A program made the position numbers and the translations under genes. This document shows, piece after piece, positions 35,997-44,100 of a stretch of DNA of 64,000 nucleotides. Origin of the DNA: CAVSRC01 sp963798195 (GTDB taxonomy: Bacteria; Pseudomonadota; Alphaproteobacteria; Rhizobiales; Kaistiaceae). A model generated the notes under the pieces. That model was given only the letters and a program-made list of their open reading frames with translations, had not been told where the DNA came from and did no database searches. Location of the stretch: NCBI GenBank assembly GCA_963798195.1, contig CAWCSF010000008.1:62001-126000 (forward strand). Reading direction: 5' to 3'. Every line of letters starts with the position of its first letter. Position 1 is the first letter of the stretch.

Positions 35997-36953
35997 ATGA
36001 GCGTCGCTGCCGGCACGGTCGGCTACGTTCCGCGCCGCGGAATCGTCGCGCGCTTTTTCGGCAGCCGGTTCGTGGCCGTGCTGGTCATTGTCGCCGGCAT
36101 CATCGCGATCTGGTACATCGGCGCGTTCCTGCTCAATGCCCCGTTCCAGCGCGATCTGGATGAACGCGCCGGCGTCACGCGCACGCCGGTCGAGTTTGTC
36201 GTCGCCACCTACAGCCAGCCGAAGCCGACCCTGCCGGCGCCGCATCAGGTGGCGGTCGACGTCTACAAGACCGTCTTCCTCGCCAACCCGGCCAAGCCGT
36301 CGAGCCTGCTTTATCACGCATGGATCACGCTGAGCACCACGCTTGCCGGCTTCATCCTTGGCACGTTGCTGGGCATCGTGCTGGCGGTCGGCATCGTCCA
36401 TGTGCGCAGCCTCGACAAGAGCCTGATGCCGTGGGTGATCTCGTCGCAGACCATCCCCATCCTTGCGCTTGCGCCGATCCTGGTCGTGGTCGCGTTTAAC
36501 CTGCTGTCCGGCCAGTTGAAGATGCCGCCGGACGTCAGCCGCTTCGTCGCGAAGGCGATGATTTCGACGTACCTTTCCTTTTTCCCGGTCACGGTCGGCA
36601 TGGTGAAGGGCCTGCGCTCGCCCGATCCGTTCCACCTCGACCTGATGCGCACCTACAGCGCCAACAATTGGCAGGTTTTCTGGAAACTGCGCTGGCCGTC
36701 GGCGCTGCCGTTTCTGTTCGTGTCGATGAAAGTCGGCGTCGCCGCCAGTCTCGTCGGTGCTATCGTCGCCGAGTTACCGACCGGCGCCGTCGCCGGGATC
36801 GGCGCCAAGCTGCTGGTCGGATCCTACTACAGCCAGTCCATCCAGATGTGGTCGGCGCTGATCGTCGGCTCGTTCATGGCCGCGATCCTGGTGACCGCTG
36901 TCGGGGTTACCGAACGGCTGATGCTTTGGCGCATGGGAGCGCGCGCGCGATGA
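35997..36953 (+). CDS. ABC importer permease, first subunit
   Basis: A 318-residue integral membrane permease of the SsuC/TauC/NMT1-associated type. Membrane segments include FVAVLVIVAGIIAIWYIGAF near residue 25 and LSTTLAGFILGTLLGIVLAV, with a total of about six. The EAA loop contacting the ATPase is seen at LMRTYSANNWQVFWKLRWP. A periplasmic stretch of about 60 residues follows the first helix. It overlaps the second permease as ATGA, so the two form a heterodimer. Confidence 0.85.
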   Translation: MSVAAGTVGYVPRRGIVARFFGSRFVAVLVIVAGIIAIWYIGAFLLNAPFQRDLDERAGVTRTPVEFVVATYSQPKPTLPAPHQVAVDVYKTVFLANPAKPSSLLYHAWITLSTTLAGFILGTLLGIVLAVGIVHVRSLDKSLMPWVISSQTIPILALAPILVVVAFNLLSGQLKMPPDVSRFVAKAMISTYLSFFPVTVGMVKGLRSPDPFHLDLMRTYSANNWQVFWKLRWPSALPFLFVSMKVGVAASLVGAIVAELPTGAVAGIGAKLLVGSYYSQSIQMWSALIVGSFMAAILVTAVGVTERLMLWRMGARAR

Positions 36954-38167
36954 GTATGGTGGATACCGCGCCGCGCCGAAACGATTGGCAGGGCTGGCTC
37001 GCCTTCGTCGCGCTGGTTGCCGCGCTGGCGTGGCCGCTGTTCGTCGTCGCCGGCGATCAGAGCTACCTGCTCGATTGGGGCAGCCAGACCATCCTTGCCG
37101 TCGTCATCATCGCCATCGCGGTTGTCACCAGCCTCAACCGCCAGCCGACGGCGGTGAGCATCCTGATCGTGTTGACCGGCGGCGCGCTGGCCGTCGGCTA
37201 CGCTATCGTCGCATTGAAGACCGTGGCAGGCATCGCCCAGGACAGGCAGATGGGCGCCGTGCCCTTCCTTTATGCCACGGCCGGCTTCTGGGCGCTGGTC
37301 GTGCTCTGCTGGTCGCTCGCCTGGCTGAGCGTCACCCGCATGTCGGCGGTCCGTCCGCTGCGGCCGATGAATCGGTTGCTGCTTGGCATTCTGGTGCCTG
37401 CGATCTTCGGCGCCACGATCATCTTCCTGTGGGAGGTGCTGGTCCGCGGACTCAACATTCCCTTCGTTATCCTGCCGCCGCCGAGCGCCATCTGGGCGCG
37501 GCTGACCAGTTCGGTGAACTTCTTCACGGCGAACGGATTCGTCTCCGGGGTCCTGTGGGACGATTTCCGCCAGACTTTCCTGAAAGCGGTTGTCGCCGGC
37601 TACGTCATAGGCTGCGGTGCCGGTTTCATTGCCGCGGTCGCCGCCGATCGCATTCCCTTCCTGCGGCGCGGCCTCCTGCCGGTCGGCAACCTCGTCTCGG
37701 CACTGCCGATCATCGGCGTGGCGCCCATCATGGTCATGTGGTTCGGCTTCGACTGGCCATCGAAGGCGGCCGTCGTGGTCGCCATGACGTTCTTCCCGAT
37801 GATGGTCAACACGCTCGCCGGCCTCGAGGCCGCGGACCAGACCCAGCGCGACCTGATGCGCACCTACGCCGCCGATTATCGGCAATCGCTCAGCATGCTG
37901 CGGTTGCCGGCGGCGATGCCTTTCATCTTCAACGCGCTGAAGATCAACTCGACTCTCGCCATGATCGGGGCCATCGTGGCCGAATTCTTCGGCACACCGA
38001 TCGTCGGCATGGGATTCCGCATCTCCACCGAAGTCGGACGGATGAATACCGATATGGTGTGGGCGGAAATTGCGGTTGCTGCGATTGCCGGCTCCGCGTT
38101 CTACGGCGTCGTCTCGCTCATCGAGCGCGCCGCTACGTTCTGGCATCCATCGTTTCGTCAACCCTGA
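36950..38167 (+). CDS. ABC importer permease, second subunit with extra N-terminal helices
   Basis: A 405-residue permease. Three or four extra helices (LAFVALVAALAWPLFVVAGD, TILAVVIIAIAVVTSLN, ILIVLTGGALAVGYAIVALK) precede the standard about 250-residue permease core. The EAA loop is LMRTYAADYRQSLSMLRLP, with GAIVAEFFGTPIVGMG after it. The start ATG 36950 overlaps the first permease stop. The same operon layout (two permeases, ATPase, NMT1-like binding protein) occurs for hydroxymethylpyrimidine and pyrimidine uptake. Confidence 0.85.
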   Translation: MSMVDTAPRRNDWQGWLAFVALVAALAWPLFVVAGDQSYLLDWGSQTILAVVIIAIAVVTSLNRQPTAVSILIVLTGGALAVGYAIVALKTVAGIAQDRQMGAVPFLYATAGFWALVVLCWSLAWLSVTRMSAVRPLRPMNRLLLGILVPAIFGATIIFLWEVLVRGLNIPFVILPPPSAIWARLTSSVNFFTANGFVSGVLWDDFRQTFLKAVVAGYVIGCGAGFIAAVAADRIPFLRRGLLPVGNLVSALPIIGVAPIMVMWFGFDWPSKAAVVVAMTFFPMMVNTLAGLEAADQTQRDLMRTYAADYRQSLSMLRLPAAMPFIFNALKINSTLAMIGAIVAEFFGTPIVGMGFRISTEVGRMNTDMVWAEIAVAAIAGSAFYGVVSLIERAATFWHPSFRQP

Positions 38168-38179
38168 ATGGAGGGGTCA

Positions 38180-39160
38180 ATGAAGAGTATCGTAAGGACT
38201 GCGGTCGCGATCAGTGCGTTGCTGGCGGCCGGGCAGGCATTCGCAGCAGACCCGGTGACGCTGCAGCTGAAGTGGGTCACGCAGGCCCAGTTTGGCGGTT
38301 ACTACGTCGCCAAGGAAAAAGGCTTCTACAAGGACGAGAATCTCGACGTCACTATCAATCCCGGCGGACCCGACATCGCGCCGGAGACGGTGATCGCCGG
38401 CGGCGGCGCCGACGTCATCGTCGATTGGATGGGCGGCGCTTTGGCCGCGCGCGAGAAGGGCACGATGCTCGTCAACATCGCCCAGCCGTTCACCAAGGCC
38501 GGCATGGAACTGGTCTGCCCGAAATACACCGGCATCAAGACCGAGGCCGACTTCAAGGGCAAGACACTGGGCGTCTGGTTCTTCGGCAACGAATATCCGT
38601 TCTACGCCTGGATGAACAAGATCGGCATGCCGACCGAGGGCGGTCCGAACGGGGTAACCGTTCTGAAGCAGAGCTTCGACGTGCAGCCGCTCATCCAGAA
38701 GCAGGCGGATTGCATTTCGGTCATGACCTACAATGAATATGGCCAGGTTATCGACGCGGGCTTCAAGCCGGACGACCTGACCGTCTTCAACTACTCTGCC
38801 ATGGGCACTGATCTGCTCGAGGACGGCCTCTACGTCCTTGAGGACAAGCTCAAGGACCCTGCCTTCAAGGACAAGATGGTCCGCTTCGTGAAGGCCTCGA
38901 TGAAGGGTTGGGACTACGCCTTGGCGCATCCGGAAGAGTCGGCGCAGATCGTCGTCGACGCAGGCGGCCAGGACCTCCAGCACCAGATCTACATGATGGG
39001 CGAGGTCGCCAAGCTGACCGAAGGCGGGAACGGCGTGCTCAACGAGGACGCCTATAAGCGCACCGAACAGGCGCTCCTCGACCAGAAGATCATCACCAAG
39101 AAGCCGGAAGGCGCCTGGACCCACGACGTCACGGACGCTGCCGGTCTCGGCAAGATGTAG
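38180..39160 (+). CDS. NMT1/THI5-like substrate-binding protein of the ABC importer
   Basis: A 326-residue periplasmic protein with a signal peptide (IVRTAVAISALLAAGQAFAA). The mature start VTLQLKWVTQAQFGGYYVAK is the NMT1/THI5-type opening. Further elements are GFYKDENLDVTINPGGPDI and GKTLGVWFFGNEYPFYAW. This family binds pyrimidine-like or aromatic small molecules, and the operon around it suggests uracil, thymine or dihydropyrimidines. ATG 38180 has GGAGGGG upstream; ATG 38168 would add four residues. It is the last gene of the operon and is followed by a stem-loop at 39185. Confidence 0.87.
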   Translation: MKSIVRTAVAISALLAAGQAFAADPVTLQLKWVTQAQFGGYYVAKEKGFYKDENLDVTINPGGPDIAPETVIAGGGADVIVDWMGGALAAREKGTMLVNIAQPFTKAGMELVCPKYTGIKTEADFKGKTLGVWFFGNEYPFYAWMNKIGMPTEGGPNGVTVLKQSFDVQPLIQKQADCISVMTYNEYGQVIDAGFKPDDLTVFNYSAMGTDLLEDGLYVLEDKLKDPAFKDKMVRFVKASMKGWDYALAHPEESAQIVVDAGGQDLQHQIYMMGEVAKLTEGGNGVLNEDAYKRTEQALLDQKIITKKPEGAWTHDVTDAAGLGKM

Positions 39161-39184
39161 GCGAAAGACAAACGCAAACGACGG

Positions 39185-39213
39185 ACGGGCGCCCACGGGC
39201 GCCCGTTTCGTTT
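39185..39213. terminator. Terminator between the importer and the convergent oxidoreductase
   Basis: ACGGGCGCC and GGCGCCCGT form a perfect nine-base stem with loop CACG, followed by TTTCGTTT on the plus strand. It ends the pyrimidine operon and may also serve the convergent gene. Confidence 0.75.
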
Positions 39214-39214
39214 C

Positions 39215-40391
39215 CTAGACCACGTTCTCCTCGACCAAGGGCCGTCGCGCCGCAATGCGCTCGGCGCCAAGAGGCGACAGGTCGAGACTCGTGTAGCGGC
39301 CTTGGACTATCAGTTCTGCCAGCCCGCGCCCCACGGCCGGCGCCTGCTGGAGCCCGTGTCCGGAGAATCCGGTAGCGACGAAGAGATTGGCGAAACCGGG
39401 CAGGGCGCCGACGATCGCGTTCTGGTCGAACGTGTTGAAATCGTAGTGGCCGGCCCATGCGCGACCCGGCTTGATGCGCTCGAACGCCGGCACCCGCGCC
39501 GCAAGGACCGGCCAGATCGTCTCCTCGAAGAACCGGTGATCCACGGTGAAGTCGGTCGCAGGCGGATCATCTTCGGGCGGCGGCGATGCGCCACAAATGT
39601 AGAGGTCGCCCTCGGGCCGCACATAGACCCCCGTCGGATCGATGAGCAACGGAAAGCCGGGCAGGGGATCGCGGCAGGCGAAGGTGAAGACCATCCGCTT
39701 CCGCGCCTCGACCGGCAGCGCGACCCCGGCGCTGTGGGCAAGGTGCGTGGTGCCGGTGCCGGCGGCGATGACAACGGCGTCTGCCTCGATCAGCGTGCCG
39801 TCGACCAGCCGGACTCCGGTTGCGCTTCCGTCGACTTGCTCGATCTCCGCAACCTCCGCCTCGCGCATCGTCACGCCGAGCGACCGCGCCTTGCGCCGGA
39901 ACGCCTGCATGAGCGTGTAGCCGTCGAACCAGCCTTCGCCACTCCGGCCCCATGCTCCGGCCGCGATCCCCTCGGTTGCCACGTATGGAAACCGCGCCCC
40001 TAGCTCATCCGGGTCCATCAGCAGGATGTCAGCGCCGAGCTGCGCCTGGAGCTTGTGGTTGGCGCGCAGCGTCGCCGCGCCGCCCTCCGTCGCCAGGAAC
40101 AGGTAGCCGCCCTCCCGCAATCCGACGTCCGGCTCGTCGCCGTTGACCGCAAGCCGTTCGCCCGCCGTGCGCAGGAAGTCGATCCCGACCAGCGAGATCG
40201 CGATATTCACCGGAGTCGAAAACTGTTGGCGGATCGACCCCGCCGAAAGCGCCGTCGCCGAATACTGAAACGTCGTGTCCTTCTCGATCAGCAGCACGTT
40301 GCCGTCGAAGCCGGGATCGGCTGGCGAGGTGATACGCCACCGATGCGCCATGCACTGCGCCGCCAACGATGACGACGTCGTAGGCGCTCAT
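39215..40391 (-). CDS. FAD-dependent amino-acid oxidase/dehydrogenase (DadA-like), with a one-base frameshift
   Basis: A DAO-family flavoprotein acting on glycine, sarcosine or D-amino acids. From ATG 40389-40391 the N-terminus MSAYDVVIVGGAVHGASVAY carries the FAD dinucleotide motif, followed by YHLAS. One extra C (plus strand GG at 40319-40320) then breaks the frame; removing it continues DPGFDGNVLLIEKDTTFQYS. Later elements are LSAGSIRQQFSTP, DAVVIAAGTGT, GVYVRPEGDLYICG, and FVATGFSGHGLQQAP. Restored length is 391 residues. The start overlaps the Lrp stop as ATGA. Its partner may be the divergent alanine dehydrogenase. Confidence 0.82.
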
Positions 40392-40855
40392 GCCTGATCG
40401 ATCGGAATCAGCGGCCGGTCGATCGCCTGGCGCAGCGCGAACTTCGACTCGATGCGCGCGACGCCGGGCAGGTGGCCGAGCACGTTGGCATGCAGCCGCT
40501 CGAAGTCCGGCAGGTCGCGTGCCGCGATCCGGATCAGGTAGTCGCTTGTGCCGGACATCAGGTGGCAGGAGAGCACGTTCGGGCATTTCCGCAGCGCTGC
40601 CTCGAAGGCGCGCAGCGAATCGTCGTTCTGCCGGTCGAGTGTGATTTCGACGAACGCGGTGATGCCGAGCCCCACGGCCGACGGGTCGATCACCGCGCGG
40701 TAGCCGGCGATCACGCCTTCCGCCTCCAGTGCCTGGAGCCGCCGCGTGCAGGCAGACGGCGACAGGCCAACCTGCGCGGCCACCTCAACCGTGGTCAAGC
40801 GGCCGTTGGGCGCAAGCGCTGCAATGATCTTCCGGTCGAATGTGTCGAGGCGCAT
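40388..40855 (-). CDS. Lrp/AsnC-family regulator
   Basis: A 155-residue Lrp-type regulator. Residues about 4-60 are the winged helix-turn-helix (DTFDRKIIAALAPNGRLT, GLSPSACTRRLQALEAEG). Residues about 65-140 are the RAM ligand domain (GITAFVEITLDRQ, SGTSDYLIRIAARDLPDFER). It lies head-to-head with alanine dehydrogenase, with 134 bases between them, and is co-translated with the oxidase downstream. That arrangement is usual for an alanine-responsive activator of ald. Confidence 0.88.
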   Translation of the reverse strand: MRLDTFDRKIIAALAPNGRLTTVEVAAQVGLSPSACTRRLQALEAEGVIAGYRAVIDPSAVGLGITAFVEITLDRQNDDSLRAFEAALRKCPNVLSCHLMSGTSDYLIRIAARDLPDFERLHANVLGHLPGVARIESKFALRQAIDRPLIPIDQA

Positions 40856-40874
40856 GAAAACACCGCAAGATCGA

Positions 40875-40934
40875 CAATTTGCGCACGAATATCGTCATAT
40901 TTACACCGCCGGCAACCAAATTCGCACGGAAATT
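40875..40934. promoter_or_regulatory. Candidate Lrp-type operator repeats upstream of ald
   Basis: Two related segments, CAATTTGCGCACGAAT at 40875-40890 and CAAATTCGCACGGAAATT at 40917-40934, lie 42 bases apart (about four helical turns) in the shared lrp-ald control region. Helically phased repeats are the usual layout for Lrp-family octamers. Inferred from sequence alone. Confidence 0.5.
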
Positions 40935-40989
40935 GATCGATCTCAGCACTATATCGTTGTGCACACACTGTTTCAGGGAGGATTTCACC

Positions 40990-42105
40990 ATGCTGGTTGG
41001 CGTTCCGAAGGAAATCAAGCCGAGCGAGTTCCGGGTCGGGCTCACCCCCGGTGCGGTCGGAGAGTACGTGGCTCACGGGCACAAGGTTCTGGTCGAGGCC
41101 GGCGCGGGCGCCGGAATCGGCGCGAGCGACGAAGACTATCGCACTGCCGGCGCCGATATCGCCGCCACCACCTCCACCGTGTTCTCCCGCCCCGACATGA
41201 TCGTGAAGGTCAAGGAACCGCAGCCGAGCGAGTGGGTCCAGTTCCGCCCCGGCCAAATCCTCTTCACCTACCTGCATCTCGCGGCTGACGCGCCCCAGGC
41301 GCGCGGCCTCATGGCTTCCGGTGTTACCGCAGTCGCCTACGAGACCGTCACCGACGGCAAGGGCCATCTCCCGCTGCTCGCGCCGATGAGCGAAGTCGCG
41401 GGCCGTCTCTCCATCCAGGCCGCAGCGACGGCGCTGCAGAAGCCGAATGGCGGCCGCGGCGTGTTGCTGGGCGGCGTGCCGGGCGTCCCGCCGGGCAAGG
41501 TCGTGGTCATCGGCGGCGGTGTCGTCGGCACGCAGGCGGCGCGCATGGCCGTCGGCCTTGGCGCACAGGTCACCATCCTCGATCGTTCGCTCCCTCGTCT
41601 CCGCGAACTCGACGATCTTTTCGCCGGCCGCGTCGTCACGCGCTATTCGACCCGCGAGGCGCTGGCCGAGGAAGTCGCGTCGGCCGATGCCGTCATCGGC
41701 GCCGTGCTGGTCCCCGGCGCTGCCGCGCCCAAGCTCGTCACCCGCGCCATGCTCGGCACCATGAAGCCCGGCGCGGTGCTCGTCGATGTCGCCATTGACC
41801 AGGGCGGTTGCTTCGAGACGTCGCGTGCGACGACCCACGAGAACCCGACCTATATCGTCGATGGCGTCGTGCACTACTGCGTCGCCAACATGCCGGGCGC
41901 CGTCGCGCTGACCTCAAGTCATGCACTCAACAACGCGACACTGCCCTTCGGCCTGGCGTTGGCCGACCACGGCCTTGCGGCCTTGGCCCGCGACCCGCAT
42001 CTCCGCAACGGGCTCAATATTCATCGCGGCCGAGTCACCCATCGCGCCGTCGCCGAAAGTCTGGCGCTGGATTTTGCCGATCCGGAAGACCTGATGGCGG
42101 CCTGA
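40990..42105 (+). CDS. ald: Alanine dehydrogenase
   Basis: NAD-dependent oxidative deamination of L-alanine to pyruvate. The 371 residues begin MLVGVPKEIKPSEFRVGLTP, the canonical opening. Other elements are the pyruvate-binding EYVAHGHKVLVEAGAG region, TYLHLAAD, MSEVAGRLSIQAAA, the NAD motif VIGGGVVGTQAARMA and the C-terminal NMPGAVALTSSHALNNATLP. AGGGAGG precedes ATG 40990. It is divergent from an Lrp-type regulator and followed by a strong terminator. Confidence 0.95.
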   Translation: MLVGVPKEIKPSEFRVGLTPGAVGEYVAHGHKVLVEAGAGAGIGASDEDYRTAGADIAATTSTVFSRPDMIVKVKEPQPSEWVQFRPGQILFTYLHLAADAPQARGLMASGVTAVAYETVTDGKGHLPLLAPMSEVAGRLSIQAAATALQKPNGGRGVLLGGVPGVPPGKVVVIGGGVVGTQAARMAVGLGAQVTILDRSLPRLRELDDLFAGRVVTRYSTREALAEEVASADAVIGAVLVPGAAAPKLVTRAMLGTMKPGAVLVDVAIDQGGCFETSRATTHENPTYIVDGVVHYCVANMPGAVALTSSHALNNATLPFGLALADHGLAALARDPHLRNGLNIHRGRVTHRAVAESLALDFADPEDLMAA

Positions 42106-42126
42106 GCGCAACGAACTTCTCCACTG

Positions 42127-42155
42127 AAGGCCCGCCGATTTGGCGGGCCTTTTTT
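42127..42155 (+). terminator. Intrinsic terminator after ald
   Basis: AAGGCCCGCC (42127-42136) and GGCGGGCCTT (42142-42151) form a perfect ten-base stem with loop GATTT, followed by six T. It lies about 20 bases after the ald stop. Confidence 0.93.
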
Positions 42156-42212
42156 ATTATCCGCGGCGGTGCACGGCCTTGCTCAGGCCACACAATTCAG
42201 TAGACAGGCGCG

Positions 42213-43037
42213 ATGGACGCGAAATCTCCCTCCGCCGATACCGAACTCGCCGAAACCCTGCTCCCGATTGCAATAGCTGCGGGCGACGCCATCCTTGCCG
42301 TCCGGCGCGCCGGCCATGGCGTGGAGTGGAAGGCGGATGCCTCGCCGGTGACCGAGGCCGATCGTGCCGCGGAAGCGGTCATCATGGCCGGCCTCGCCGA
42401 AGCGGCGCCGAAAATTCCGGTCGTTGCCGAGGAGGCCGCCTACGAAGGCAACCTGCCGGACGCCAGCGCGGAATTCTTTCTGGTCGATCCGCTCGATGGC
42501 ACCCGCGAGTTCGTCAAAGGCGGAAATGATTTCACGGTCAATATCGGGTTAATCCGCGATGGCGCCCCGGTGGTTGGCGTGATCCTGTTACCCGAGACCG
42601 GCAAGATGTTCTGGGGTGCTGTCGGCACCGGCGCATGGCGTGGCAAGGTCGTCGATGGCGTCGTCACGGCGCGAGAGCGCATCGTCGTACGCCAATCCCC
42701 CGAAGGGCCGATTGTCGTTGTCGCCAGCCGCTCGCACCGTACGCCCGAGACCGACGCCTACATCAAGCGATACGACGTGGCCGATCTTGTTTCAGCCGGT
42801 TCGTCGATGAAATTCTGCGTTCTCGCCGGTGGAAAAGCCGACCTCTACCCGCGCATGGGCACCACCATGCAGTGGGACACCGCGGCCGGTGACGCGATCT
42901 TGCGTGCGGCCGGCGGCAAGGTCGTAACCCTCGATGGAAAGCCGCTTCCCTACGGCCCCAACGGCGCGGCCGGCACCGACGCATACAAGAATCCGTGGTT
43001 CATCGCGGTGGGCGGCGTCGAACCGCTTCCGGCCTAG
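42213..43037 (+). CDS. cysQ: 3'(2'),5'-bisphosphate nucleotidase CysQ
   Basis: Removes the phosphate from PAP formed in sulfate assimilation; it also acts on PAPS. The 274 residues have the inositol-monophosphatase-fold metal motifs: VAEEAAYEG, VDPLDGTREFVKGGNDF and the late WDTAAGDAILRAAGGKV. The catalytic set is complete. It precedes cysD by 154 bases on the same strand, as often found in sulfate-activation clusters. The ribosome site is weak. Confidence 0.92.
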   Translation: MDAKSPSADTELAETLLPIAIAAGDAILAVRRAGHGVEWKADASPVTEADRAAEAVIMAGLAEAAPKIPVVAEEAAYEGNLPDASAEFFLVDPLDGTREFVKGGNDFTVNIGLIRDGAPVVGVILLPETGKMFWGAVGTGAWRGKVVDGVVTARERIVVRQSPEGPIVVVASRSHRTPETDAYIKRYDVADLVSAGSSMKFCVLAGGKADLYPRMGTTMQWDTAAGDAILRAAGGKVVTLDGKPLPYGPNGAAGTDAYKNPWFIAVGGVEPLPA

Positions 43038-43191
43038 CTGCTGGGCAACTCGGGAAACTCATTCCCTCAAATTGCGCTTGGACGCGAAATTGCCCGATAG
43101 CGGGGTTAAAGTTCGGCCTGTTCATGCTTGAGACGGGGCCGGCTCACTGGGTAGGGTCCGCCCGTCCTTTGGCCGGAAGACCAGCTCCTCT

Positions 43192-44100
43192 ATGTCAGCC
43201 GTCCCCCAGTCCCATTTGAAGCGCCTCGAGGCCGAGGCCATCTTCATCATGCGCGAGGTGGTCGCCACTTTCGAGCGGCCGGTGATGCTCTACTCGATCG
43301 GCAAGGATTCGTCGGTCATGCTGCACCTGGCGCTGAAGGCGTTCTATCCGGCGCCGCCGCCGTTTCCGCTGCTCCATGTCGATACGACTTGGAAGTTCCG
43401 CGAGATGATCGCGTTCCGTGATGCCACCGCGAAGAAGTACGGCCTCGACCTCCGCGTTCATACGAACCAGGAGGGCAAGGCGAGCGGCATCAACCCGTTC
43501 GACCACGGTTCGCAGCACTACACCCAGGTGATGAAGACCGAGGCGCTCAAGCAGGCGCTCACCGCCGGGCGCTTCGATGCCGCCTTCGGCGGCGCGCGCC
43601 GAGACGAGGAGAAGAGCCGCGCCAAGGAGCGCATCTTTTCGTTCCGCTCGACGACGCATGGCTGGGACCCGAAGAACCAGCGGCCCGAATTGTGGTCGCT
43701 GTTCAATACACGCGTGAAGGCCGGCGAGTCGATCCGCGTCTTCCCGCTGTCGAACTGGACCGAGCTCGATATCTGGCAATACATCCTGCAAGAGAACATC
43801 GAGATCGTGCCGCTCTATTTCGCGGCGAAGCGCCCGGTGGTGCAACGCGACGGCCAGTGGATCATGGTCGATGACGCCCGCATGCGCCTGCATCCCGGCG
43901 AGGTGCCGGAGGAGCGGCTGGTGCGCTTCCGTACGCTCGGCTGCTACCCGCTGACCGCGGCCTTCGAGTCCGACGCCGCGGACCTTGGCGCCATCGTTGC
44001 CGAGATGTTCGTGGCGCGCACTTCGGAGCGCCAGGGGCGCCTTATCGATCACGACGAGACCGCCTCCATGGAAGCCAAGAAGCGCGAGGGCTACTTCTGA
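43192..44100 (+). CDS. cysD: Sulfate adenylyltransferase small subunit CysD
   Basis: Forms adenosine phosphosulfate from sulfate and ATP together with CysN. The 302 residues contain the N-type PP-loop (MLYSIGKDSSVMLHLALKAF), HVDTTWKFREM, AFGGARRDEEKSRAKERIFS and WTELDIWQYI. The stop overlaps cysNC as TGATG. Length and motifs are fully typical. Confidence 0.95.
   Translation: MSAVPQSHLKRLEAEAIFIMREVVATFERPVMLYSIGKDSSVMLHLALKAFYPAPPPFPLLHVDTTWKFREMIAFRDATAKKYGLDLRVHTNQEGKASGINPFDHGSQHYTQVMKTEALKQALTAGRFDAAFGGARRDEEKSRAKERIFSFRSTTHGWDPKNQRPELWSLFNTRVKAGESIRVFPLSNWTELDIWQYILQENIEIVPLYFAAKRPVVQRDGQWIMVDDARMRLHPGEVPEERLVRFRTLGCYPLTAAFESDAADLGAIVAEMFVARTSERQGRLIDHDETASMEAKKREGYF

Noticed and set aside
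35049..36635. 528-codon open frame on the minus strand across the ABC genes
   Set aside because: Runs across the junction of two coding genes and has only shadow-type composition.
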